Of a stretch of DNA of 64,000 bases, positions 29,029 to 40,544 are shown piece by piece. The notes beneath the pieces were generated by a model. The model did not search any database, was not told the origin of the DNA, and saw only the letters and a program-made list of their open reading frames with translations. The position numbers and the translations under genes were made by a program. How positions within the stretch are numbered: the first letter of the stretch is position 1; each line of letters starts with the position of its first letter. Source of the DNA: Ceratobasidium sp. AG-K (taxonomy: Eukaryota; Basidiomycota; Agaricomycetes; Cantharellales; Ceratobasidiaceae); NCBI GenBank assembly GCA_037039685.1, contig JAWNGF010000002.1:4340001-4404000 (forward strand), given 5' to 3'.

Positions 29029-31000
29029 GGAGAACACAGGATCACACCTCTCAACACCATTGTCAACAAGGAGAGGACCAAGTAGGACTGCAAGACCCAC
29101 GAGTTCCCTCAATGAACCGGATATTGCACAAGCACGTGCCGGAGGACCAGCTAGGTCTTGCCCACAAAGCCAAGCTTCTATGCCTGGAACATTCAACCCC
29201 GAAAATGTTTCAGTCATTCAGGAAGAACCTACCATTGGTACAAGGGAACCAGGGGATATTACCAACAATCCTACACCAGTCACAATTCAAATCCCAATTT
29301 CTAATGCAAGTCCAGGCCCTTCATGACCACTATGGCCCATAGGATCCGGAAGACAGTTTTTTTCACCCCAACCTGAAGCTCACGGGGGTATATCTCTTGT
29401 TCCTATCAGACTGCCTCCCACACCACATGTTTCCCTTGCTCCTCAAGTGCCCCAGATTGGGGGAACTATTACCAATGCCAGCCCAGTCCCAATAAGCTCT
29501 CAGGCCGTGACACCAGTTAACCCAGCACTGCCATATGTACCACAAGGGTATTCCCAGCAAACAACAACAACTGAAGGACAAGGCGCCCCTGAGGTTCCCA
29601 GCTTGAGTTCTAGTTCCAGCAGTAGAGCTGTGATTAGCAATCTTGACAACCTCGACAATCTTCACCTTGGAACACACAAAGCACTCCTGAGGATTATTGA
29701 TGGAATGAGAATAACATTCAATAGAAGACTCAACAGTTTAGAACAATCCACTCAAGTGCTGGCTAACAACCAACAAATCTTCAACAATTCCATCAACAAC
29801 CTACAAGGAACCCTCACAGACATCCTTAATGCCGCACAAAACAGTGAACACAACAGCTTCCTAGTCGGACAAGACGTAATCTGACTAAGAAACAAAGTCA
29901 CAAACACACAAGGACTAGTGAATAATGTGCAGGAGGATCTTAACACCACAAGGCAGGGACAGTTAGCATGGAATGAAGCAGTCACCCAAGGACTAGAAGA
30001 ACTAAGAGGAGATGGAAGGATTGCAATCAAATGAATCAACTCCATACAAGAGGCCATCAACAACATGCGCAAACAGATGGATGAAGCATCCCTACATGCT
30101 GTATCACCTCCTCACCCAGAAGCAGAATCCACCAGAATTGACAAACTGGAACAAAGGTTTCGTCAACTCACAGAAAATCCTGATAACAGAAGGGAAACTA
30201 GGTGTCCAAAAGTAACTAGACCAGAAGCTTTCAACGGAAAGAAAGGAGAAGGAGCAGAAATGTTCATCACCCAGATGGAAAGCTACTTCATCAGGTTGGG
30301 CGACCAATACATCTTGGGACAAGAACAAATTAGAGAAGCATTAGTGAATTTCAAATCAGATAACAGATCCGCTACACAATGGGCACAAGTGTTACTCAGA
30401 TCTATGAACAACGGAATTCCAGACCAAAACCTAACGTCATGGGAAGCATTCAAAACACACTTCATGGAACAATTTAGCGACCCTAACAATAAGGCCAAGG
30501 CAGAAGCCGATATCCAGAAAAGCAAACAGGTCAACTCAGTAGCAAATTACGCAACAGAATTCTGCTTTCACATGGTCGATGTGAATTGGGGGGAAAAAGC
30601 CCTTATCAACCAATTCAAGGAAGGACTCAAACCAGAAATCAAAACTGAGTTGGCTCGATTCAAACTCTCCCTTATCAATGAGGACGGAACCAAAAGGCGG
30701 CTTAACCTTAATCAATGGATCACTCTTGCAATTTCCATTGATCAGGAATTGCAACAGATCAAGGCCTCTACTGGAAAGAAGACACCTCAAGTAACCACTA
30801 GTGGACAAACCTCTACAAAGCAATTACCAGATGAAGTATACAAAGCAAGGATATTGTCAAACCGTTGCCTGAAGTGTGGACAAGAGGGCCACTGTTTGCT
30901 CAAATGCTTGTCCAAGGAGTGGATAACAACCAAACCCAACGTGAAAGGAAGAGAAGCAACGATCATAGAGGAATCGGGAAAAGAAGGGGTCTCCCTCTAA
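29029..31000 (+). pseudogene. Gag of element F, three in-frame stops
   Basis: Continues the gag whose first 11 bases (ATG at 21780) lie on the other side of G. TGA codons at 29324, 29882 and 30032; the frame is otherwise intact to TAA at 30998-31000. Same architecture as in K: Pro-rich N-terminus, poly-Ser, coiled coil, capsid-like domain from P-E-A-F-N-G-K-K-G, knuckle C-L-K-C ... H ... C near 30870-30908. The TGA at 30032 is shared with element N. Confidence 0.9.
30976..30982 (+). promoter_or_regulatory. -1 frameshift site of element F
   Basis: GGGAAAA in the phase G-GGA-AAA. After a 5-base spacer (gaagg) comes GGTCTC (30988..30993), which can pair with GAGACC (31012..31017) to form a stem across the gag stop. 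Pol follows in the -1 frame. Confidence 0.75.
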
Positions 31001-34000
31001 CTGTGTGTGGAGAGACCAAAGAACCGGCAATGGAAACAATGTACTTTAGAGCAACAAACAAATCAACCATTGTCTACACAAGCATTGCTGGAATCACAGA
31101 ACCAATCCCTACCCTCGTCGATTCGGGAGCATCAAAAAACTTCATAGACATCTCCTGGGCTTGCTCCAACAAATTCTCACTCATTGAACTTGTTACTCCG
31201 TGGAAAGTAATTGGCATCCAGGGAAAGGAGCTCTTGCACCAAATACATTTTAAGGTCAAACTAAAACTAGACATAGAAGGGAGAACCTTTGAACAAGTCT
31301 TCTTTGCTATGCCTACCAGGGAAACCAGGCTCATCCTAGGTCTAGAATGGTTAGAAAAAGCAAATCCCATTATTGACTGGAGAACAAGGCACATATCATG
31401 GCAACCAGAACCCATACAGGCAAGAACGGCCTCAATAGACGACCTACCAGAGGAATTCAAGGAATTTGCTGATGTGTTCAGCAAGAAAAAATTCAAGAGG
31501 ATTCCAGACCATTGTCCATATGACTATGCTATTGACTTTAAGAAAGGGGCTGAACTTCCGAAACCGGCCAGACCAATCCCACTCTTGCCAGCCAAATCAA
31601 TTGCACTAAGGGAATACCTAGACAAGGAAATTGCAGCCAGGAAAATCCGACCTAGCAAATCACCCATTGCGTCACCTTGCTTCTTTGTTAAAAAGCCAAT
31701 TGATCCAAAAAACCCAGAAGCAGTACGCCAGTTACGGCTTGTCCAAGATCTCAGAAGAGTAAATGCCATTACAAAGGACAACAGATTTCCAATGCCCTTA
31801 ATGGGAGATCTTTTGGACAAAATCAAGGACGCAAAGATTTTCTCCAAGATCAATCTACGGATGGTGTTCAACAATATCAGAATCAGGGAAGGGGACAAAT
31901 GGAAGGCAGCTTTCAGAACAAAGGAGGGCATATTTGAATACGTTGTCATCCCATTTGGACTGAAAAATGCACCGGCTATATTCCAAAGATACATGAACCA
32001 CATCTTCCACAACCTTATCGATGTATGTGTCATAGTATACATTGACAACATCCTGGTCTTCTCTAAGGACAGGAGTCAACATACTGTGGATGTCAGGAAA
32101 GTGTTGAAGATCTTACTGGATGAAAACCTTTGTGCAAAACTCCCAAAATGCGAGTTCTTTGTCACCAAGCTAACATACACCAGACTTGGAATCAGTGACT
32201 TAGGCATCTCAATGGATGAAGAGAAGGTCAGGGCGATAAAGGAATGGAAAGAACCAAAAACAGTCAAACAGGTTCAAGCATTCCTAGGATTTGCAAACTT
32301 CTACCAAAGATTTGTACCAAATTTCAGCAAATTAGCGAAGCGCTTGATGACCCTAACAAGAAAGGATAACAAATGGGAATGGGAGAAAGATCAACAGAAG
32401 GCCTTTGATGCCTTGAAAGCAGAAATTAGCAAGGAACCCACACTATGCCACCCTAATCCTGACAAGCCTCTTTTCCTTGAAACGGATGCAAGTGGAGTGG
32501 CAATGGGGGCAATTCTGTCTCAAAGGCAAAATGATGGCTACCTACACCCTATAGTGTTCCTGTCAAAATCCTTCAACAAGGCCCAACTCAACTACAATGT
32601 CCATGACAAAGAACTTATGGCAATCATAGAGCCATTAACACATTGGAGGTTATACCTTGAGGGAACAAGGGATCCTATCACTATCTACACCAATCATAGG
32701 AACCTACAGTTCTGGAAGGAGGCAAGAACATTCAACCGGCGACACACAAGATGGCATCAACTACTGCCTTCCTACAACTTTGATATCATATACTGTCCTG
32801 GTATCCTTTTGTTTAAACTGGACCTATTGTCTAGACAATCAGAGCACGAGGATATCCCCACACCTGACCAAGTTATGATCTCTGCCGAAAAATTTAAAGG
32901 ATGTAAGGGGCAGATGGACACGGACATCATAGCGATCATCAAGGAAGCACAGGAAACCAATGAAGGACTAGCAAAAATCAGGGAAATCTGCGAATCTAGG
33001 GAGATGTTACCAAAAACCCTGCAACAAAGTGCAAAAGATTACGACTTCAAGGAGGGACTAATATGGTTCAAAGGAAAGATTTATGTCCCAGAAGATAAGG
33101 AAGCCAGACTATCCATCATGCAGTTGCACCACAACTCTAAAGTTGCAGGTCATCAAGGACAAGCTAGGACCTTGGAACTGATATCAAGAAGGTACTTCTG
33201 GCCAGGAATGAAGCAAAGCGTAAACAGATATGTGGAATCCTGTGAGACCTGCCAACAAATAAGGGGATCAAAATCAATAGTTCTGATCAAGCCGCTGGAT
33301 GTTCCAAGAGGACCCTGGGAAGATATAGCATTTGACTTTGTGGTAAAATTACCAAAGTCCAAAGGGTTGGATAGCATCATGGTGGTACTTGATCGATTTT
33401 CAAGAATGGCACATATCATACCCTGCAAGGAATCTCACACAGCACGCAACCTCGCAAATCTCTTTGTCACAAATGTTTGGAAGTTACACAGTTTCCCAAA
33501 AAGCACTATCTCTGACCGGGGGACTACCTTCAATTCAAAACTAATGAAGGCCATCTACAAGAAAATTGGAACTAGCCCAAGTTTCAGCACTGCCTACCAC
33601 CCCCAAACAGATGGGATAACAGAGAGAATCAACCAGTGGATGGAAGGTTGGCTACAATCCTTTGTCAACTACTGGCAGGACAATTGGGTGGACTTGTTAC
33701 CAATCACAGAGTTTAGCTATAATCAGCAAAAGCACTGTGTAATGGGTAATTCCCCCTTCGAAATTGTCTACGGCAGGGAGCCACTGTGGAATATTTTGTC
33801 AGAAGAAACAATGGTTCCCAAAGCAAACAAAATTACGGAAAAATGGCATAGCATCCACGATGAAGCAATCGCATCTATGGAAAGACAAAGGCTGGCAGAG
33901 GAAAAGCCAAAGAACAAGTACCAAGAAGGAGAACTAGTGTGGTTACTGGGAAGAAACACTCAAACAAAAAGACCTTCAAAGAAGCTGGACAACAAAAAGC

Positions 34001-34335
34001 ATGGACCATTTGTTGTGAAGCAAAAAATAGGGTCACACACTTATGAACTCATTCTGCTGGCAACAATGAGGGTACACCCTGTTTTTCACATTGACTTGCT
34101 CAGCCCTTACAAAGAAGACACGGAGTTCAGACAAAACCAAGCCCGACCACCACCGATCATAGCAGAAGAGGGTGAAGAGGAATATGAAGTGCAAAAGATC
34201 CGGGACTGGAAGGAAACAAAGGATGGACTCTTTTACAGGGTCAGATGGAAGGGTTATGGAGACAAAGAAGACATGGAACAAAGGACAGAAGATTTTGGTC
34301 ACCTGTCAAGGATCATCAAGGACTTCCTCTGCTGA
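30983..34335 (+). CDS. Pol of element F, open frame but RT catalytic residues lost
   Basis: No stop from the frameshift site to 34333-34335, just after the chromodomain. Protease V-D-S-G-A near 31120. RT: the first catalytic Asp (S-K-I-D-L-R) is Asn (AAT 31852-31854), the next Gly is Val (L-R-M-V-F), and Y-I-D-D is Y-I-D-N (AAC 32047-32049). RNase H has T-D-A-S-G and H-D-K-E-L, but Y-T-D-H reads Y-T-N-H. Integrase keeps HHCC and the D-D-E residues. The chromodomain ends with Y-R-V-R-W-K-G-Y. It cannot be an active polymerase. The Pol end differs from G and K because of an indel, so here Pol stops before ORF3. Confidence 0.9.
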
Positions 34336-34480
34336 CACCCCAAGGCTCCAACACCATCTAACTACACCCTGGAAAGATAAAAGGAAGGAGGGGCACAATG
34401 GGTGATGACATCCGCAAAACTTGCTTGTTCTCATCTGCCAACTACAACCTTTTTGCCCTAAATCTTTTCTGCATCCAACA

Positions 34481-35245
34481 ATGCCCGCCATCACCAGGAC
34501 CACCATCTGCAACAACCTCATCCGCGTCCTCAAGGGACCCGCATTCCAGACCGCACGCATCCTGGACTCAGGGGCGGCCCTCTACGTCTTCAAGCGTTCC
34601 CAACAAAGCCCCGGGCGCATGCAATTCTGCGCGTCGGATGACGTGCTCCACTCAGACCTGGGGGAATTCCAATGGGTCGGGAAAAAATGGCCAACACGGA
34701 TGCAGCTGCAGCGAAAGGACATATTTGTATGCAGAGGATGCGCCGCCTTTCAAGTCTCCAACGTCGTACTGTTGTCCACCCACATGCTTGGGGTGGTGGA
34801 GTGGGGCCAAGAAGGGGCCTACAGCAGTGAATGGGTCCCAGGATACAAAAGGAGGCCACCATCCTTGAGGCCCAAATGGAACAACGCTTGGGATGCAAAT
34901 TTTGAGAAAGACCTGGCAGACTGGAGGATGGAAAGTGGGCACTACCAAAGGGAGAATTTTGAATGGAAGCCGTACTGGTGGCAGGAGAAGGATGTGGACG
35001 TGTCGCAGTGGAAGGAGGTGGAGGGTGACGTGCGCAAGGGGGATAAGGAGTTTGTGGAGGAGCAGGAGAGGTTTTTGGATTGGTCAAAGGCAGACTGGAC
35101 AAAGGAGGAGACCTGGGAAGAGTGGGAGAAGTTCTCAGACGAACCAGGGAACACTGTGTTCAACCTGATTGACTTGACCATCAAGGAGGACAAAGGGCTA
35201 GAAGAGCACATGATCGCCAAGATCAAGGACTGCGAGATCCAATGA
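34481..35245 (+). CDS. ORF3 of element F, 254 residues, intact
   Basis: Same 765-base frame as in G and K, starting M-P-A-I-T-R-T-T. Uninterrupted although gag has stops and RT is dead. Core W-V-G-K-K-W ... F-V-C-R-G-C-A-A-F, Trp-rich helical middle, then N-L-I-D-L-T-I and the C-terminal I-A-K-I-K-D-C. It is visibly more GC-rich than F's pol. A pyrimidine-rich leader (aaatcttttctgcatccaac) precedes the ATG. Unknown function; no envelope-like features. Confidence 0.78.
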   Translation: MPAITRTTICNNLIRVLKGPAFQTARILDSGAALYVFKRSQQSPGRMQFCASDDVLHSDLGEFQWVGKKWPTRMQLQRKDIFVCRGCAAFQVSNVVLLSTHMLGVVEWGQEGAYSSEWVPGYKRRPPSLRPKWNNAWDANFEKDLADWRMESGHYQRENFEWKPYWWQEKDVDVSQWKEVEGDVRKGDKEFVEEQERFLDWSKADWTKEETWEEWEKFSDEPGNTVFNLIDLTIKEDKGLEEHMIAKIKDCEIQ

Positions 35246-35287
35246 AGTCCATCCAGGTCCCCTAGATGGACTCTTGAGGGGGAGTAA

Positions 35288-35744
35288 TGTCGTGAGCCAG
35301 CTCCCTCCATTGGTCTCACCCATTGTCTTGCCCACCTGTTGTTTGTCTTGTGTCATGGTTCCTTTTCTGTTTGCCGTGTTGCCACTTTCTTGTGGTTTCT
35401 TCTGTTACACTGTGTAATGCGGCTGTGCTTTTGTACGAGTCATGTCTGTTCATACAGCATGACTCACACAGACACTCCTGACTGGTTGACTGTTATGACT
35501 CATGTGGCTGCACTTTGTATGACTTGGCCACTTCTGGAATATATATAGAGGACCAACAAGCCTGGTAACCCCAGCTTGTTTTGTCTTGTCATACATCCCC
35601 TTTGAGTGACACTTAGAACCACCCCTACCCCTTAGAACCTACAGACGCTTAAGTGTGTTGCGGTTCAAGAGGTCACTTAGGTCTTAGTGCCGTCCACTCT
35701 CCCTTGCAGCTTGTCTCACAGCCACCAAGAAGCAGCTTACAACA
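35288..35744 (+). repeat. 3' LTR of element F (457 bp)
   Basis: After the polypurine tract gagggggag. TATA-like atatatatag near 35540, RNA-start 12-mer AGCTTGTTTTGT at 35573..35584. Followed by minus-strand pol of element H, not by E. Confidence 0.92.
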
Positions 35745-37878
35745 CTTGCAATCCACGATCTTCTCCACTTCCCATTCCACCTCACCCTCCTCTGTGATTA
35801 TTGGTGGAGGTCGGACCTGGTTTCAATGGAATTCCTTGGCTTCTGTGTATCAGCTAAGCAGGTCAATGTTGAATAAAGGGTGGCGACACATTCTTTTTGG
35901 GAGTTCCAGTTTGTAAGCGTGTCAGGAGATTTTGGCTTTGACAGGGAATGGTCCCATTGTCTTGTTGTCCAGTTTCTTGATGGGGAGTTTTGTTTTGATG
36001 TTTGGAGCAAAGAGCCATACAAGGTCTCCTACTGCAAAATCTTCCCTTGGTTCCTCCTGCCCCTTGCAGTGGAATTCCAGAGAGGCTAACACTTTGTCCC
36101 TGACTTGTGCCATTTCCGCTGCCTTGTCTTCTGCTGCAGGAACTCCCATTGCTACATCTGTTGTTGTCCATTTGGGGTTTATGCCATACATGGCTTCAAA
36201 CAGGGATTTCCCAGTTGCCCTGTTCACATGGTTGTTGTAGCAGAACTCTGCCAGGGGTAACAGTTCTGGCCAATTGTCCTGCCAGTAATTGATGAAGGTT
36301 TTGCAACCAAGCTTCCAGCAGCTGATTGACGTGTTCCAATTGCCTGTCCGTCTGGGGGTGGTATGCCGTGGAGAATGTAGGGCTGATAGAAAGCTTCTTG
36401 TACAATGCTTGTAGGAAGTTGCTGTTGAATAATGATCCCCTGTCCAACACTGTTGTCTTTGGTAACCCATGTAGCTTCCATACATTGGCAATGAACAAGT
36501 TGGTTACTCCTTCTGTGTTTGTGGCCTCTTTGCAGGGGATGAAGTGTGCTTGTTTAGAATGCCAATCCACCACCACCAGGATGCTGTCCAATCCCTTTGC
36601 TTTGGGCAGTTTTACAATAAAGTCATAAGCAATATCTTCCCAGGGCTTGGTTGCTAAGGGTAGTGGTTTTGCCAGTACCTGTTCCTTTGACCCCTTTGCC
36701 CGCTGGCATGTCTTGCAGGAGTTCATGTATTGGTTTACCATTGCCTTCATTCCTGGCCAATAGTAGCTTCTTGAGATCACTTCCAATGTCCTTGCTTGAC
36801 CCTGATGCCCCGCAATTGGAGAGTTGTGATGTTCCTTCAGGATGCTTAGTTGCAGGCCCTTGTCTCCAGGTATGTAGATCTTCCCTTGATAATGCAGTAT
36901 ATCTTTTTTGACCAAGTAGTCCTTGAACTGTTTCTTCACCAAAACTGGGAGATCTTCTTTTCTTCTGACCAACTTGAGCAACTTGCCCAGGGATGCATCC
37001 ATGCCTTGCTCCCCCTTGATGTCCTCCAGGATGTCATCCATTGTTCTTGCCATGAATCCCAAGCATTTCTCTGCTCCAATCATTGTTTCTTCCTTGTTTG
37101 GGATACCTTTGTGCTCAAACTGTCCTGAAAGAATGTCTGGTTTGGTAGAGAGCTTCCCTGGATGATAGACAATAACAAAGTTGAAACTAGCGATTTCCTG
37201 GTACCACCATGCCTGTCAGCAGTTGAAGGATTTTGCCATTTTCCAATACTCCAGGTTTTTGTGATTGGTGTAGACTGTGATTGGGTTTGCTGTCCCTTCC
37301 AGATGCAATTGCCAGTGCTTGAACACATGGATTATGGTGCTTGGTTCCTTGTCATGTATGTTGTAGTTGTGCTCCGCAGGGTTAAAGCTTTTTGACATGA
37401 ACTTGATTGGGTGTAGGTACCCATTGTCTTGCCTCTGGCTTAGGATTGCCTCCATTGCTACTCCAGATGTGTCCGTTTCTGAGAAGTACAGTTTTGCTGG
37501 ATCTGGGTGGGCAAGAACAGGTTCCTTTGTTACTGCCATCTTGATCACTTGGAAAGCCCTTTCTTCCCCTTCTTCCCACTTCCATTTTGTTTCCTTCTGC
37601 ATCAGGAGCATCAAAGGTTTCACGATAGTGCTAAAGTCCTGAATGAACCGCCTGTAGAAGTTTGCCAATCCCAAGAACGCTTGTACTTGTTTCACTGTTT
37701 TGGGAGTTCTCCAGTTGCTGATTGCCTGTACTTTCTCTTTTTCCATTGAGAATCCTTTGGGCAATGCTGTGATGCCAATGAAGCCAACTCTATCCACAAA
37801 GAACTGGCACTTTATGAGTTTGCAGAATAGGTGCAATGATTGTAGTCATTTGAGCACCTCCTTCACATCAGCTATATG
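35745..37878 (-). pseudogene. Element H: Pol fragment (RT end, RNase H, integrase, chromodomain start)
   Basis: Minus-strand remnant truncated at both ends. From 37878 downward: end of RT (V-K-E-V-L-K, a TGA, then L-F-C-K-L-I-K-C-Q-F-F); connection region; RNase H with T-D-T-S-G in place of T-D-A-S-G and a stop after S-F-N-C (about 37216); integrase HHCC (H-H-N-S ... C-K-T-C); core with I-A-Y-D-F, L-D-R-G-S (usual S-D-R-G) and a decayed E region; a frameshift around 36300; GPF module (M-G-P-F-P-V-K); and E-V-E-W-E-V-E-K-I-V of the chromodomain cut off by the LTR of F. No LTR of its own is visible, so the family cannot be assigned. Confidence 0.85.
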
Positions 37879-38292
37879 TGTCATGAGCTGACTAAGCTCA
37901 GACATTTTATTCTGATTTTATATTCTTTTTTCTGAACACTTTCCTTTTTTGGTACAAATGTCCTTCGGCGCTTAACTTGTATCATGTGACTATTTGTCTT
38001 TTTCATTTGATATCGGTGTTGCTTCCTGAACTTCCAGAATGTCAAGTCATATCTCTTATCTTGCTTATCATTGGTTGTACTCAGCTTTCCCACACTGATA
38101 GATGATGATGTGGCACTGATCCCTCATGTATATAAACACAGAGGTCAAGCTGGTTAACAATAAGGCTTGACCTCCTCTCCACTAGGACTTGCTCAATCAA
38201 TCCTCTTAGCTACTTCTATTCCTTGGGTTCTAAGACTTGTTTAAGTCAAACCCCTTAACCTTCTATATACCTAACTGACCCAAGTTGGGACA
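37879..38292 (+). repeat. 5' LTR of element I (414 bp)
   Basis: TGTCATGAGC...TTGGGACA. The end was placed by the self-primer rule that holds in the other families: ACA, TT, then a 12-mer complementary to the RNA start. TATA-like gtatataaac at 38129; predicted start AAGGCTTGACCT at 38162..38173, inside a perfect 10-base stem (38141..38150 with 38165..38174). Confidence 0.7.
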
Positions 38293-38294
38293 TT

Positions 38295-38306
38295 AGGTCA
38301 AGCCTT
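38295..38306 (+). promoter_or_regulatory. Self-primer binding site of element I
   Basis: AGGTCAAGCCTT, perfect complement of AAGGCTTGACCT at 38162..38173, spaced by TT from the LTR end as in the other families. Confidence 0.7.
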
Positions 38307-38771
38307 TTAAGCATTGGCCTTAAGCCCCTGCTCTTCCACCAAGTAGATAGAAGATACACAGGAAATAGGCATAGTACAATGGACAACGAGCTATACTTGA
38401 TATAGACCAGTAGTCCCACGTTGCTATACGCTGTCAGTAAGCCCTATTGTTATCCTCTTTGGGTGATAGCGGCCTTAGTCAGCTAAATACACCCTTACTC
38501 TGTCATACACTGTTGTTATCACACCCGCCCATGGCTCTTGATAACTGATAAGATCAGATAAGGAGTATATGAAACAAAAGCTTAGCGTCTAGCACCCCTC
38601 ATATCCAAATCAACATCTTGAGGAAGCCGGATCCTCTGAAGCCAACCTGGAAAGTGGTCGGAGCACCACCCAAGTTAACACTCACATCCATCAAGAACCA
38701 CATCAACTCATTGTTTCCATCAGTACGCACTATAAAAGGATTAATTAGTAACTGACTAATTAACCTTAAAA
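38307..38771 (+). other. Leader of element I
   Basis: Non-coding, AT-rich. No ORF, repeat or RNA gene recognised in it. Confidence 0.5.
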
Positions 38772-39386
38772 GTGTTCCCCGCATTTTTTAGCCTCTGCAA
38801 AGCAGTCTTTGAACTACAAGACTTTGTACTTGATCTAGACACTAGAATCAACAAATTAAACAGTCAAATTGAGGTACTAGAAGAAGATCAAGTTGAGCAA
38901 TCAGAGGAACTGAGGGTTGAACATACCAGGAACAACAAAAGCTACAACCAATTTGAAGCAGATTACCAAACACTTCATTCAAGGCTCAAGTTCATTGAAT
39001 TGAGCATCAATAACACATGCAAACAACAAGCCAATCAAGATTGAGTCCAAAGCATAAATTTAGCCAACACCAATATTGAAGTTGAGCGCCTGTAAAAACA
39101 AATCCGCATCCTGATTGAAAATGGCAATCAACTTATTAAAATCCAAGAAAAACATACTTGAAAGGTTGAAAATCTTATTAACAACAACAAACGTCAGTGG
39201 TGCACCATTGAAACCCTCAAAGACAAAATCAAGGGCCAATATTGTCATCTTGCAACAGAAGTGTGTATTCCTATCATCCAGGATTACTGCCTTCTAAATC
39301 ACCTTAATACCATTGCACCCAACCCTTTTCAGTGGGATCAAGCATTTGACTCACACAGGAACAACACAGGGACCAGCTCAGACTAG
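38772..39386 (+). pseudogene. Coiled-coil frame of element I, broken by stops
   Basis: The frame has no ATG at its beginning (GTG at 38772) and carries in-frame stops, e.g. after Q-A-N-Q-D (39042-39044) and after V-E-R-L. Its translation is rich in Leu, Ile, Glu, Gln and Asn with heptad spacing (I-N-K-L-N-S-Q-I-E-V-L-E-E-D), so a coiled coil is likely. It lies in front of the capsid domain and may be the decayed N-terminal half of Gag, as coiled coils precede the capsid in the other elements. No family recognised. Confidence 0.45.
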
Positions 39387-39640
39387 AATCCCTTTTACTC
39401 TTTACTGAAGATGTTCTTTGTAACTATATATATGAACAGTACAAAGAACTAGGAGTAATTAACATGTTGTTTTTTGGAAGATCCAAATCTTGAATTGGTG
39501 TTTTTGAGAAGTCTGTGCTCCATTAAAGATAGAGAAGTTTGCAGAAGGATTCGCAATATTTTGTACGGTCTTGGGTCTCAATAAATCTACATGTTTCCCC
39601 ACTCCAATATGTTGAGAGCCCCATCACCAAGTCAAAGGGG
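39387..39640 (+). other. Non-coding stretch between the two gag parts of element I
   Basis: AT-rich, no open frame; probably decayed coding or spacer sequence. Confidence 0.4.
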
Positions 39641-40544
39641 GATTTACCCAAATATCTGCAACATCTCCACCCAATGTAGCTGCACACACAATCAATGCTC
39701 TAATTGATAAGGTGCAAAAAATTAACAGTCACATCAATGGCTTAAATGGCATCACTGCCACCCTAGAACAAAGAATTGACAACACTTTTGCAGACTATAT
39801 TGCAATTCAAAACCAAACCTCACAGATTGCACCTCTTCACCAATTAATGAATGCGGTATCTCAATCACTCACAAACCTGGGAGTGACACCCTCCACCACC
39901 ACGTCAACAACTACTCCGGGATACAAACTCAAAATGCATCCCCCAGAAGAATTTTCCAGGGATGCAGAGAAATTTGATGAGTTTAAGTTGCAATGTACCT
40001 TGTACATAAACCACACATCCCCACAAGCAACTACAGAACAAAAAGTCACTTGTATCATGGGCTATTGCAAAGGGCCCACCTATGTATGGATGCAACCTGG
40101 AATTGATGTAGATACAGCACAAAGGGGAGCAACTAACTGGCTACATGACATGGACAAATTCTGGAATGAAATGCAAGCTAGGTTTGGCAATGTTCACAAA
40201 TTCAACCACTACAGGCAACTATACAAGAAATTGATCCAGAAGAACTCTGTCCAAGAATATCTACAAGACTTTGTCACTTATTCATTGGTACTTGGGTACA
40301 CTGATCAAGTACTTCATGATGATTTCTATGATGGTCTCAAAGATGAAATCGAGATGGCTATGGTATTGCAGAACTTTAAACCCCATGAAGCAACAAGGAC
40401 ATTCAACCAAGTTTGCAAAAGGACCCTGGAGATCGATTCCATAATGAATATCATTATTGCACCCAAGAAAACCCAAAGCCTGCAAGCCAGCACTTCAAAA
40501 CAAGCCACATCCAAGGCAACCACAAGCACTCCAAATACCTTACT
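39641..40544 (+). pseudogene. Gag (capsid region) of element I, truncated
   Basis: Ty3-type Gag domain. A helical N-terminal part (I-N-S-H-I-N-G-L-N ... L-E-Q-R-I), a Thr/Ser linker, then the capsid-like domain: M-H-P-P-E-E-F-S-R-D-A-E-K-F-D-E-F-K-L-Q, and F-W-N-E-M-Q-A-R-F-G-N ... Y-R-Q-L-Y-K-K-L-I-Q-K-N-S-V-Q-E-Y. It breaks off at the LTR of element J before any zinc knuckle. No ATG opens the frame; a TGA lies upstream near 39610. Open otherwise, so moderately young. Confidence 0.75.

Larger units (their letters stand above)
21302..35744 (+). mobile_element. Element F: Ty3/gypsy chromovirus, interrupted by element G
   Basis: About 7.2 kb without G: 5' LTR 21302..21757, primer site, gag start at 21780, then G, then gag, pol, ORF3 and 3' LTR 35288..35744. 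It has no matching flanking duplication: TGGCT on the left, CTTGC on the right. The flanks also come from different elements (E plus, H minus), so a rearrangement is likely. Gag has three stops. Pol is open but with lost RT catalytic residues. ORF3 is intact. Confidence 0.9.
37879..40544 (+). mobile_element. Element I: LTR retrotransposon of another family, 5' part
   Basis: LTR, self-primer site, long leader with a coiled-coil frame, and gag, cut off by element J at 40545. No pol is present. It lies against the RT of element H, into which it may have inserted. The LTR start resembles the LTR scrap of element E. Confidence 0.75.
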
